13,875 nucleotides of DNA from Bacillota bacterium (lineage in GTDB: Bacteria; Bacillota; Clostridia; Oscillospirales; Acutalibacteraceae), in assembly GCA_009786275.1 (NCBI GenBank), contig WQTL01000493.1, positions 1-13,875 on the forward strand, written 5' to 3'. The translations under genes and the position numbers were made by a program. Position 1 is the stretch's first letter. Every line of letters begins with the position of its first letter. Below, in pieces: positions 7,153 to 13,875 of the stretch. Below the pieces are notes generated by a model. It was not told the DNA's origin. It was given only the letters and a program-made list of their open reading frames with translations, and ran no database searches.

Positions 7153-8352
7153 TTAAGTCCTGTAATCCCCGTTGATCTTTACATAGTCGTAGGTCAGATC
7201 GCAGCCCCAGGCCGCGGCGGCGGCATCGCCGTCGCGCAGGGTAATCAAAACCGTGATTTCCTCCTCGGCCAGCACAAGCGCGGCCTGCTCCTCCGAGAAG
7301 GGGATGCCCGCGCCGTTTTCGCATACATCGACGCGCCCGGCGGCGGACTCGAAGGATACGTCCACGCGGGCGACGCCGATCTCCGCGCCGGAGTAGCCCA
7401 GGGCGCACAATACGCGGCCCCAGTTGGCGTCCGCACCGAACATCGCCGCCTTGAACAGGCTCGAGGAGATCACGCCCCTGGCGGCCAGACGGGCGTCACG
7501 CAAGGTCTTCGCGCCGGCGACGCGGCACGCGAGCAGCTTCGTCGCGCCCTCGCCGTCGCGGGCCAGCATGCGGGTCAGCGCGGTGAGCACCGTGTCCAGA
7601 GCCAGACGGAAGGCATCAAGCGCCGGTCCGGGGCCGGTGATCCTCTCGTTGCCCGCAAGGCCGTTGGCCAAAACGCAGCACATGTCGTTGGTGGAGGTGT
7701 CGCCGTCCACGCTGAGCATGTTGAGCGTGCCCCCGACGCTGTCTTTCAGGGCTCGGGCGAGGACGCCGGGGTCAATCGCGGCGTCCGTGGTGAGAAAGGC
7801 CAGCAGGGTGGCCATGTTGGGGTGAATCATCCCCGAGCCCTTGGCCATGCCGCCGATGCGGCAGATGACCCCGCTGACATCGAACGCCGCGGCGCATTCC
7901 TTCGGGAACGTATCGGTGGTCATGATGGCGCGGGCGGCCTGCGCGCCGCCTTCTCGGCTCAGCGAATCGCAAAGCCCGGGCATGCCCGCCGCGATGGGCG
8001 CGATGGGCAGCGGCTGCCCGATCACGCCGGTGGAGGCCACGAGCACATCCCCGGCGGGCATGCCCAGTTGCGTTCCCGCCAAAGCGCACATAGCCTCGGC
8101 GATTTCGATGCCGCCGGCGTTGCAGGTGTTCGCGTTGCCGCTGTTGCAGATGACCGCCCGGGCGGCGCCGTCCCGCAGGTGATCTTGCGTCACCAGCAGG
8201 GGCGCGCCCTTCACCAGGTTGGTGGTATAGACCGCGGCGGCGCTTGCGGGCACGTCGCTGACCAGCAGGGCCAGATCGGGCTTGTCGCGGTTCGGGCGGA
8301 TGCCGCAGCACAGGCCGGAGGCGCGGAAGCCGAGGGGATAGGTAACGGACAT
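7153..8352 (-). CDS. argJ: Arginine biosynthesis protein ArgJ (ornithine acetyltransferase)
   Basis: ArgJ transfers the acetyl group from N-acetylornithine to glutamate, recycling acetyl in arginine synthesis; many members also make N-acetylglutamate from acetyl-CoA. The 399-residue product carries the family's autocleavage region, KGSGMIHPNMATLLAF, with the expected nucleophile T182, which becomes the N-terminus of the beta chain. Also visible are the CNSGNANTCNAGG oxyanion/substrate region, VASTGVIG, and DTSTNDM in the beta chain. The frame extends further upstream, but the ATG at 8352 has CTCCTTT-complement AAAGGAG six bases away and gives the normal ArgJ start. It is downstream of argC and the lipoprotein gene. 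Whether it is mono- or bifunctional cannot be told from sequence by eye. argB and argD are not in the window. Confidence 0.95.
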   Translation of the reverse strand: MSVTYPLGFRASGLCCGIRPNRDKPDLALLVSDVPASAAAVYTTNLVKGAPLLVTQDHLRDGAARAVICNSGNANTCNAGGIEIAEAMCALAGTQLGMPAGDVLVASTGVIGQPLPIAPIAAGMPGLCDSLSREGGAQAARAIMTTDTFPKECAAAFDVSGVICRIGGMAKGSGMIHPNMATLLAFLTTDAAIDPGVLARALKDSVGGTLNMLSVDGDTSTNDMCCVLANGLAGNERITGPGPALDAFRLALDTVLTALTRMLARDGEGATKLLACRVAGAKTLRDARLAARGVISSSLFKAAMFGADANWGRVLCALGYSGAEIGVARVDVSFESAAGRVDVCENGAGIPFSEEQAALVLAEEEITVLITLRDGDAAAAAWGCDLTYDYVKINGDYRT

Positions 8353-8405
8353 GGGAGGCTCCTTTTTAAATGAGAATGCGGAATGCAGAAATATGGCGGG
8401 GGGGG

Positions 8406-10097
8406 TTACGATTCGTCCACAAACAGCCATTCGCCGGAGGCATTGATGTAGCCGCGCTTGCCGTCATGCTCCACCCAGTAGTAGTACGGCCCCTGCTCCC
8501 CGGCGGTGGGAAAATGAAGATAACGGCCCGAAGCATCGCTATCGAATGTGGCACTGTCTGAAAACTGTTCCATCGGGCAGTCCGGATATGGGTTGCCTTC
8601 CCAATCCAGCGCGAAGAATGTTGGCGGTGTTATATTATTCCACGGTTGCTCTTCCGTGGCGCAGTCATGCCAGCCATTGATCCAGAGGAAATCGTCGCAA
8701 ACAGCAAGAACCACTGCCTCCTGAAAAAAGTAATCGCCAAAATCAGCTTTACAGCCATAGGGGTACAAATTCATAGCATGCCAAATGCCGTCTTTTAACT
8801 TATAGCACCATGGGTAATTGACAACTGTGGACAGGATAATCGCCGTAGCATTCGACAGCAATGGCTTGCCGTAGGCGTCGCGGCTGTCCTTAACTCGCCC
8901 ATGTTTATCCAGCAGTACATAGCCCTTCACGGGGCCATCGAACGCTCTAATGATATCACCCGGTTTGCCTTTGAACACCGGGTTAAGCTCCGGATCTAGC
9001 AATATATAAGCTCTCTCGTTCCTGATGCCAGGCAAATTATCATCATTATTATGCAAAATCTCTTTTTCCATTTGCGACCATTCAATAACAGAATAGCAGT
9101 AAGGCGTTTGACTAGTTTCGCTAGGACGACAATAGCGCTTTTCATGAATGATGTTTCCACTGCGATCCACCCACGCGGTGTAATGAGGACTTCCTTCTTT
9201 GTATATCATTGCGTATTTCCCATAAAACTCTTGGTTCCCGTAGGCGCGCCAATTGTCCAGTTGGGGCATATGCTGAAATTCCTCGTTGTACCAGCGGAAA
9301 GTTCCATCAATCATGAATAAAAACCATTTCACATCCGGGATATATTCCATGTGATTAGCGGACTCGACCAAAGCAATAGGCAGTGAATGTTGTTCGCCCG
9401 TTTCAAAATCGAAATACCATGCTTCGACCAGTTTGCCTTCTTTCCATGTGCGCCCAATGGCCGCATCGCTAAACATATACATATCGTCAAGCCTACCAAT
9501 GTATTGACCTTCTTTCGGCTTAACTGCCCAAGCGTTATTCTCTATGTCAAATAAGCCATGTTCACTAACAACCGTCCAGTTCGAGCCGTTGTGTTCCTCA
9601 GAGTAAGTCTTAACAATCACAGCATAGCGCCCGCCGGGAGCGACATTTATTTCATGCGCAGCGCCGCAGTTCAGTTGCTTCGCTTTACCGTCCAGGGTGT
9701 AATAGGTGTAAATGCCTTGCCCCTTTTCGTTAACATCCTGCTTGGCAAGCAGTCCGATAATGCGCTCCTTCCCCTTGTCATAGACATACTGAGGATCATA
9801 TTGAGAATAAGTGACATATCGAGGATAATGGGAGTATTGCGGCTCAGCCACCAACTCGCCATCCTGATTGATTATACCATATGTACCCCATTCATCCCCG
9901 CTGTCATCAGGGAACGCATACAGCATCGGCCCGCCCTGGAGCGGCTCCATGGGTGCGGGGCCGGCGGGGATTGTAGCTGTAGTCTCCGGGGCGGCGGTGG
10001 TGGTACTATCGTCATCTGATTTTTTTGTGAACCAGTCGCAGGCCGACAGAGAGAGCAGCAGCGTGAGGGCCAACGCGAAGGCGAGGAGCTTTTTCAT
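8406..10097 (-). CDS. WG-repeat-like lipoprotein of unknown function
   Basis: Predicted surface lipoprotein of 563 residues. It starts with a basic MKK, a hydrophobic core and the lipobox LSAC with C20 as the lipidated cysteine. A Thr/Ala/Pro/Asp linker (about 26-50) follows, then a large extracytoplasmic domain rich in Trp and Tyr. Segments such as WGTYGIINQDGELVAEPQY (70-88) and the C-terminal HDGKRGYINASGEWLF follow the G-Y-I-N-x-x-G-E pattern of WG/KWG beta repeats. The middle also looks like degenerate beta-propeller or repeat strands. The start has AAAAGGGA seven bases upstream. It lies 39 bases after argC and 53 bases before argJ, so it interrupts an arginine-gene pair. G+C is lower than in its neighbours: I counted 30 of 60 at 8941-9000 against 42 of 60 at 421-480 in pgk. 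That suggests later acquisition or relaxed selection. The role is unknown; a sensing or binding surface is only a guess. Confidence 0.85.
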   Translation of the reverse strand: MKKLLAFALALTLLLSLSACDWFTKKSDDDSTTTAAPETTATIPAGPAPMEPLQGGPMLYAFPDDSGDEWGTYGIINQDGELVAEPQYSHYPRYVTYSQYDPQYVYDKGKERIIGLLAKQDVNEKGQGIYTYYTLDGKAKQLNCGAAHEINVAPGGRYAVIVKTYSEEHNGSNWTVVSEHGLFDIENNAWAVKPKEGQYIGRLDDMYMFSDAAIGRTWKEGKLVEAWYFDFETGEQHSLPIALVESANHMEYIPDVKWFLFMIDGTFRWYNEEFQHMPQLDNWRAYGNQEFYGKYAMIYKEGSPHYTAWVDRSGNIIHEKRYCRPSETSQTPYCYSVIEWSQMEKEILHNNDDNLPGIRNERAYILLDPELNPVFKGKPGDIIRAFDGPVKGYVLLDKHGRVKDSRDAYGKPLLSNATAIILSTVVNYPWCYKLKDGIWHAMNLYPYGCKADFGDYFFQEAVVLAVCDDFLWINGWHDCATEEQPWNNITPPTFFALDWEGNPYPDCPMEQFSDSATFDSDASGRYLHFPTAGEQGPYYYWVEHDGKRGYINASGEWLFVDES

Positions 10098-10136
10098 TTG
10101 ACGGTCCCTTTTCTATATATCAATAGGTATTCCAAA

Positions 10137-11057
10137 TCACAGCGCAAGCCCTTCCGTTTCCCCCAGGCCCAACGCGATATTCAGGCATTGCACCGCCGCG
10201 CCGGAAGCCCCCTTGCCCAGGTTGTCGAAGCGGGCGATGAGCAGTACGCGCTCGCCGTTGCCCTCCACGGTGATGTCCATGCCGTCGTAACCGGCATAGG
10301 CGTTGGGGGAATGCGGCGCCCCGTCGGGTTCCGCCACGCGCACGGCGGCGGCGTTGGCGTAGAAATCGCGATAATATTCGAGAATTTTCGATGGCGCAAA
10401 GCCGGGGGCATGCCATGGGATAGTCACCTCCATGCCGCATGGAAAATCCCCCAGGATGGGGCAAAACAGCGGCGGGCGCGCCAGCCCGGCGTAGCGGGCC
10501 ATCTCCGGCAGGTGCTTATGGGCCTGCCCCAGGGCGTATTGCCGCGGGGCGGCCAGGGCGTCGTTCTTTACACGCGCAGATGATTCGTACTCGGCAATCA
10601 TCGCCTTCCCGCCGCCCGTGTAGCCCGTGATGGATACGCAGGTGAGCGGGGCGCCGCCAGGCAGCAGGCCACGCTGTACCAGCGGGCGGGCCAGCGCGAC
10701 AAAGCCGCCGGCGTGGCAGCCCGGCACGGCGATGCGCTTCCCCGTTTGAATGCCCTTGTAAAATTCCGGGCCCAGCTCCGGGAAGCCGTAGGCCCAGCCC
10801 GGCTCAACCCGGTGCGCGGTGGAGGCGTCGATGACGATGGTATCAGGGCCCGCCCAGGCGGCGGCTTCGCGGGCCGCGTCGTCCGGCAGGCAGAGAATGG
10901 CCGCGTCGGCCTCCCGCATGGCCTGTTTGCGGGCCGCGGGGTCCTTGCGCAGGGCCTCCGGCAGGGTGATCAGCGCGATGCCCGCCCGCGCCCGCAGGCG
11001 TTGCTCTATGCGCAGGCCCGTGGTGCCCGCCTGGCCGTCGATGAATATTTTGTACAT
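10137..11057 (-). CDS. argC: N-acetyl-gamma-glutamyl-phosphate reductase, type 2
   Basis: Reduces N-acetylglutamyl-5-phosphate to the semialdehyde with NADPH, the third step of arginine biosynthesis. The 306-residue length and the opening KIFIDGQAGTTGLRI mark the shorter type 2 ArgC branch. Visible are the nucleotide-binding GQAGTTG loop (8-14), DASTAHR, the catalytic cysteine C114 in VPGCHAGGF, the ITGYTGGGK loop, the histidine-bearing GQAHKHLPEM, and the C-terminal RFDNLGKGASGAAVQ. A GTG (11069) and an ATG (11066) lie upstream in frame. I prefer the ATG at 11057 because GGTGAT, complementary to the 16S 3' end, then sits seven bases upstream and the protein begins like its relatives. It has its own candidate promoter at 11094-11121 and is the first gene of the arginine part of the cluster. 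Confidence 0.94.
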   Translation of the reverse strand: MYKIFIDGQAGTTGLRIEQRLRARAGIALITLPEALRKDPAARKQAMREADAAILCLPDDAAREAAAWAGPDTIVIDASTAHRVEPGWAYGFPELGPEFYKGIQTGKRIAVPGCHAGGFVALARPLVQRGLLPGGAPLTCVSITGYTGGGKAMIAEYESSARVKNDALAAPRQYALGQAHKHLPEMARYAGLARPPLFCPILGDFPCGMEVTIPWHAPGFAPSKILEYYRDFYANAAAVRVAEPDGAPHSPNAYAGYDGMDITVEGNGERVLLIARFDNLGKGASGAAVQCLNIALGLGETEGLAL

Positions 11058-11093
11058 ATTATACATCACCTTGCATATATTGTGAATACAAGA

Positions 11094-11121
11094 AGCATAT
11101 CACATTCTATGCGTTTGTCAA
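11094..11121 (-). promoter_or_regulatory. Candidate promoter of argC
   Basis: On the minus strand a perfect TTGACA (11116-11121) is followed 16 bases later by TATGCT (11094-11099). The -35 box contains the TGA stop codon of the preceding kinase-like gene. The expected leader is about 30 bases. The leader includes a half-site resembling an ARG box (complement of TGCAAG near 11070-11076), overlapping the Shine-Dalgarno region, but the other half is poor. Confidence 0.55.
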
Positions 11122-11678
11122 GCCCCGGCGACATATTTCTGGTAAAATTCCTCGATGGCCGCGTAGAAGTCCTCCGCGCCGCCGTCGTTGCGGATGACCA
11201 GATCGGCCATGGCCTCGCTCTCGCTGGTGCGGAATTTCGCCTCCTCCGCCGCGTCGAACTCCCGTAGCTTCTCCGCGCTGCCGCCGTCCCGCGCGGAGCC
11301 CCGCGCCAGCATGCGCGCGTAGCGCACCGCGTCGTCGCTGACCACGATGTCCACCAGCAGGAAGGCCCCGCCGAACTGCTCTTTAAAGAACTGCACGTCG
11401 GAGGGCGGACGGATACCGCTAATCAGGTACACGGGCGCGCCGGATTCGCGGATTTTCTTCGCGATGCGCTCGGGGAAAAACGTCTGCCCGAACTGCCCCA
11501 TGTACTTCTGCGAGGTCCTGTGCAGGTTCTCGCGGGTGAGCTCCAGGCCGTCCCCGGCGGCCAGCTCCCGGGCGATATCGCCGATGGAGACCATGGGGAT
11601 GCCGTAGGTGTCGCGGATACGCTCGAGGAAAAAGTCCTTGCCGGTGCCGTTTTTGCCCACGGCCGCGATGATTTTCAT
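11118..11678 (-). CDS. P-loop kinase-like protein, dephospho-CoA-kinase/UPF0200-like
   Basis: Cytosolic nucleotide-binding protein of 186 residues. Walker A is GKNGTGKD (8-15). MVSIGDIARE then matches the acceptor-site GDxxRxE pattern of nucleoside-kinase-like folds. YLISGIRPPSDVQFFKEQFG resembles the 'DGIRxxxEVxFF' motif of the UPF0200 and archaeal dephospho-CoA-kinase-like group, and the end ADLVIRNDGGAEDFYAAI resembles that group's closing strand-helix. An Arg/Ser/Gly-rich segment near 128-135 may be a lid. AGGAGG (11687-11692) stands eight bases before the ATG and overlaps the hemW stop codon, so it is coupled to hemW. The substrate is not known. Canonical CoaE and adenylate kinase are possible relatives but do not match well enough to name. 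Confidence 0.8.
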   Translation of the reverse strand: MKIIAAVGKNGTGKDFFLERIRDTYGIPMVSIGDIARELAAGDGLELTRENLHRTSQKYMGQFGQTFFPERIAKKIRESGAPVYLISGIRPPSDVQFFKEQFGGAFLLVDIVVSDDAVRYARMLARGSARDGGSAEKLREFDAAEEAKFRTSESEAMADLVIRNDGGAEDFYAAIEEFYQKYVAGA

Positions 11679-11690
11679 GGGGTTATCCTC

Positions 11691-12761
11691 CTAAAATAGT
11701 AATTTCCCGATGATTGCGTTCGAGAGCAAAAAGCCCTCACGCGTCAGTTTTATGCAATTTTTATTCACTTCCGCAAGCCCAGGCATTTGCTTCGCCCGCG
11801 CAAGCATTTCAGTTGTTGGTGACGAAAATCCCTCGTTCAGCCGCAGGGCGAGCATGGCCCGCTCCTCGAAATCGCCGCCGGGGCCGTCGTCCACGGGCGA
11901 GTCTCCCCGCAGAAACGCGTCAAGATCGCGCTCGTAATGCCACCTGCGGCCCTGTGTGAACCCATGGGCCGCCGGGCCGACGGCGAAGTACTCGCCGCAA
12001 TGCCAGTAGTTCAGGTTGTGGCGGCTTTCGTAGCCGGGAATCGCGAAATTCGAGATTTCGTACTGCGCGAAGCCGTGCCGCTCCAGCCAATCGCAGGCAA
12101 AAAGGTAGAGATCGGCCTGTTCGTCCTCGTCCGGCAGGCCCGGCGGGGGCTGTGTGTGATACGCTGTGCCGGGCTCGATCTTTAGTAAATATGCACTGAT
12201 ATGCTTCGCGTATCTTGTGCAATACTCCAAAGTTTTTTCCGCGTTTTGACGGCTCTGCCCCGGAATACCCAGCATGACGTCCAAGCTCAGGTTGTCCGCG
12301 CCAAGCAGTTCGATGGCCCGGGTGACTGTCTCTATATCGCCTGAACGGCCCAGCGCGCGCCTTTCCCCGGGGATGACCGACTGCACGCCCAAGCTTACGC
12401 GGTTAATCCCGCCCTCGGCGATTGTCCGGCAAAATTCCGGGGTGACGGAAGCGGGGTTGCACTCGATGGTGAACTCGCCCGCGCAGTCGATCGCGCCGAG
12501 CAGCCGGGCGAGCAGCTCCGGCGCGAGGACGGAGGGCGTGCCCCCGCCGATGTAAGCTGTGCGCCAAGGATAGCCCCCCTCTGCCAGAGGGGGGTGGCCG
12601 AAGGCCGGGGGGTACTCCTGCAAAATTTCAACGCAGCGATTGACATAGGCCGCCTGCAAATGGCTCCCCCTTGGGGGGGGGATGGCGAGCGAGTAAAAAT
12701 CGCAGTAAGGGCACTTCGCCTTGCAGAAGGGAACATGGACGTAGAGGGATTGGTTTTTCAT
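11691..12761 (-). CDS. hemW: Radical SAM heme chaperone HemW
   Basis: HemW is a radical SAM protein that binds and delivers heme (formerly called an oxygen-independent coproporphyrinogen oxidase-like protein). The 356-residue product begins MKNQSLYVHVPFCKAKCPYC, with the [4Fe-4S] cysteines C13, C17 and C20 spaced CxxxCxxC. GGGTPS (72-77), FTIECNPAS, NRVSLGVQS, LSLDVMLGIPGQ, QYEISNFAIPGYESRHNLNYW and VGPAAHGF follow in family order. An in-frame ATG at 12782 lies upstream of the predicted -10 box, so I use the ATG at 12761. No good Shine-Dalgarno site precedes it, which suggests an almost leaderless message. Residues 27-34 and 51-66 are Pro/Gly-rich insertions encoded by palindromic DNA (see 12574-12612 and 12664-12681), between otherwise ordinary HemW segments. 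Confidence 0.92.
   Translation of the reverse strand: MKNQSLYVHVPFCKAKCPYCDFYSLAIPPPRGSHLQAAYVNRCVEILQEYPPAFGHPPLAEGGYPWRTAYIGGGTPSVLAPELLARLLGAIDCAGEFTIECNPASVTPEFCRTIAEGGINRVSLGVQSVIPGERRALGRSGDIETVTRAIELLGADNLSLDVMLGIPGQSRQNAEKTLEYCTRYAKHISAYLLKIEPGTAYHTQPPPGLPDEDEQADLYLFACDWLERHGFAQYEISNFAIPGYESRHNLNYWHCGEYFAVGPAAHGFTQGRRWHYERDLDAFLRGDSPVDDGPGGDFEERAMLALRLNEGFSSPTTEMLARAKQMPGLAEVNKNCIKLTREGFLLSNAIIGKLLF
12574..12612 (-). repeat. 39-base palindromic element inside hemW
   Basis: The element carries a perfect 9-base stem CCCCCCTCT / AGAGGGGGG (12574-12582 and 12586-12594). It also has a GGCC-GAA-GGCC hairpin (12596-12606) and a terminal G6 (12607-12612) that can pair with the leading C6. 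Its length is exactly 13 codons, and on the minus strand it encodes PPAFGHPPLAEGG within hemW without breaking the frame. Such stacked palindromes are usual for intergenic repeats, not for coding sequence. Confidence 0.75.
12664..12681 (-). repeat. Second C/G palindrome inside hemW
   Basis: CTCCCCC, TT and a run of nine G form a short palindromic C/G tract, encoding IPPPRG around residues 27-32 of HemW. The G9 run is a likely site for slippage in replication or sequencing, so the frame here deserves verification. It may be part of the same element family as 12574-12612. Confidence 0.55.
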
Positions 12762-12770
12762 AGCCCATTC

Positions 12771-12799
12771 AGTATAGCACATTTCAGGCCGTTTGAAAA
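12771..12799 (-). promoter_or_regulatory. Candidate promoter of hemW
   Basis: On the minus strand TTTTCA (12794-12799, 4/6) and TATACT (12771-12776, 5/6) are 17 bases apart. The expected start of transcription, about 12764, is only a few bases from the ATG at 12761, so the message would be leaderless or nearly so. Confidence 0.5.
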
Positions 12800-12814
12800 G
12801 GCCTATTTATTTGT

Positions 12815-12838
12815 AGAGACGCACGGCGGTGCGTCTCC
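12815..12838 (+). repeat. Palindromic repeat, copy 2 of an inverted pair
   Basis: The same 9-base stem GAGACGCAC / GTGCGTCTC (12816-12824 and 12829-12837) as at 7013-7034, here with a GGCG loop. It lies between secA and hemW. The shared unit matches copy 1 at 23 of 24 positions when that copy is read on the other strand. It is preceded by TTGT, echoing the TGTAGGGACG start of the 1504-1584 element. Confidence 0.8.
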
Positions 12839-12842
12839 TTGT

Positions 12843-12868
12843 AAAAAACATATTCCGGAGCCGGGAAT
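12843..12868 (-). terminator. Possible terminator of secA
   Basis: Right after the secA stop codon, ATTCC...GGAAT (12864-12868 and 12852-12856) can pair around a short G+C-rich loop. It is followed three bases later on the minus strand by six T. The stem is short and imperfect; the 12816-12837 hairpin just downstream may assist. Confidence 0.4.
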
Positions 12869-12870
12869 GG

Positions 12871-13875
12871 TCAGTTCTTCCGCACATCCCCGCAGCAGTT
12901 CTTGTACTTCTTCCCGCTGCCGCAGGGACACAGGTCGTTCGGCCCGACTTTCTTTCTCTTGCGCACGGTGCGGCCCTTTTCGGTGCCGTCGCCGCCCGCG
13001 CCCGCGCCGCTGGTGTGTGTCACTTTCGCCACCTGCTTGCGCTCGGTCTCGGCCTGGCTGCGCACGCGCAGGGTGAGCATATACTTGATGGTGTCCTCGC
13101 GGATGTTGGCGGTCATGGCCTCGAACATGTCGAAGCTCTCCATGCGGTAGGCGACCACCGGGTCCTGCTGGGCGTAGGCGCGCAGGCCGATGCCCCGTTT
13201 GAGCTCGTCCATGGCGTCGATGTGGTCCATCCAGTAGGTATCCACGCTGCGCAGGAGCACCATGCGCTCGAACAGGCGCATGGTCTCGTCGCCCAGTTCC
13301 TTCTCGCGCTCCTCGTAGCCCGCCTTGCCCCGGGCGATGAGCAGCTCTTTCACTTCCTCGGGCTCTGGCTCGGCCTTGGTGAAGTCGTCCGGCGCGGTGA
13401 GGTAGCCCAGGTATTTCTCGCGCAGGGAGCCGTAGTTCCAGTTCTCGCGCGGGTTGCCCGCGGGCAGGAATACGTCCACCGTGTCGTTGACGCTGTCCTC
13501 CAGCATCTTCAGGATGATGGGCTTGAGCGCTTCGCCCTCCAGCACTTGATTGCGCTGGCCGTAGATGAGTTCGCGCTGGCGGTTCATCACGTCGTCGTAT
13601 TTCAGCACGTTCTTGCGGATGGCGAAGTTCTGGCCCTCGATCTTCTTCTGGGCGCCCTCGATCTGCTTGGACACCATGCCGGATTCGATGGGCATGTCCT
13701 CGGGGGTGCGCAGGGTGGTCATCACGTTGGCCAGGCGCTCGCCCCCGAACAGGCGCATGAGGTCGTCCTCCATGGAGAGAAAGAAGCGGCTTTCGCCGGG
13801 GTCGCCCTGCCGCCCGGACCGCCCGCGCAGCTGGTTGTCGATACGGCGGGATTCGTGGCGCTCCGTGCCCAGGAT
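12871..13875 (-). CDS. secA: Protein translocase subunit SecA, C-terminal part
   Basis: SecA is the cytosolic ATPase motor that drives preproteins through SecYEG. Only the last 334 residues are in the window; the gene runs off the right edge, so the frame is open with no true start here. The segment begins in the second nucleotide-binding domain, with RRIDNQLRGRSGRQGDPGE (the motif VI region with arginine fingers). It continues through FFLSMEDDLMRLFGGERL, the helical scaffold and wing (QKKIEGQNFAIRKNVLKYDD, then WMDHIDAMDELKRGIGLRAYAQQDPV), and ends in a charged linker and the SEC-C zinc motif CPCGSGKKYKNCC. All of this is typical of full-length, housekeeping SecA1. It lies upstream of hemW but is separated from it by a terminator-like hairpin and a new promoter. 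Confidence 0.97.
   Translation of the reverse strand: MLGTERHESRRIDNQLRGRSGRQGDPGESRFFLSMEDDLMRLFGGERLANVMTTLRTPEDMPIESGMVSKQIEGAQKKIEGQNFAIRKNVLKYDDVMNRQRELIYGQRNQVLEGEALKPIILKMLEDSVNDTVDVFLPAGNPRENWNYGSLREKYLGYLTAPDDFTKAEPEPEEVKELLIARGKAGYEEREKELGDETMRLFERMVLLRSVDTYWMDHIDAMDELKRGIGLRAYAQQDPVVAYRMESFDMFEAMTANIREDTIKYMLTLRVRSQAETERKQVAKVTHTSGAGAGGDGTEKGRTVRKRKKVGPNDLCPCGSGKKYKNCCGDVRKN

Noticed and set aside
6760..8373. A 537-codon open frame on the plus strand, antisense to argJ
   Set aside because: It lies opposite argJ and the small membrane gene, has no ribosome site, and its product is Gly/Arg/His-rich without motifs.
10098..10136. A separate promoter for the lipoprotein gene
   Set aside because: TTGGAA and TATAGA are visible in the 39-base gap, but only about 12 bases apart, which is too close for a sigma-A promoter.
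12759..12782. A longer hemW start at 12782, adding seven residues
   Set aside because: The extra codons overlap the predicted -10 box, and HemW proteins normally begin just before the YxHxPFC motif, as with the ATG at 12761.

Overview
The window looks like a chromosomal, housekeeping-rich segment from a high-G+C member of the Clostridia (Bacillota), probably an uncultured gut or anaerobe lineage. The basis is strong AGGAGG-type Shine-Dalgarno sites before most genes, sigma-A-type promoters with 16-17 base spacers, a SecA ending in a SEC-C zinc motif, a Gram-positive-style lipoprotein signal peptide and a type 2 ArgC. No phage, transposase, CRISPR, rRNA or tRNA is visible. The taxonomic placement is inference.

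Left, plus strand (about 180-7000): two back-to-back promoters sit between a truncated minus-strand gene at the window edge (1-98) and pgk (phosphoglycerate kinase). An imperfect palindrome follows pgk. Next comes a MacB/LolD-type ABC ATPase, an A+T-rich palindromic repeat, a very large two-FtsX-domain ABC permease with a long extracytoplasmic coiled coil, and a class I/II PLP aminotransferase. The ATPase and permease should form one exporter or extracytoplasmic-force complex. The aminotransferase is spaced like a cotranscribed gene.

Right, minus strand (12761 down to 7042): hemW (radical SAM heme chaperone), a small P-loop kinase-like protein, argC, a lower-G+C WG-repeat-like lipoprotein, argJ, and a 32-residue single-span membrane protein. 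Stop codons repeatedly overlap the next gene's Shine-Dalgarno site, which indicates a tightly packed operon. argC and argJ supply two arginine-biosynthesis steps, and the lipoprotein lies between them. The two strand groups converge on a hairpin at about 7013-7034. An inverted near-identical copy lies at 12815-12838, beyond the hemW promoter, so the pair brackets the whole minus-strand cluster. Upstream (rightmost) is the C-terminal third of secA, running off the window.

I do not see a clear new defence or biosynthetic system. The most unusual signals are structural. Palindromic elements lie inside the hemW reading frame, one of them exactly 39 bases (13 codons). Several families of intergenic palindromes are present. 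There is also an uncatalogued-looking small protein coupled to argJ, and a lipoprotein wedged in an arginine operon.
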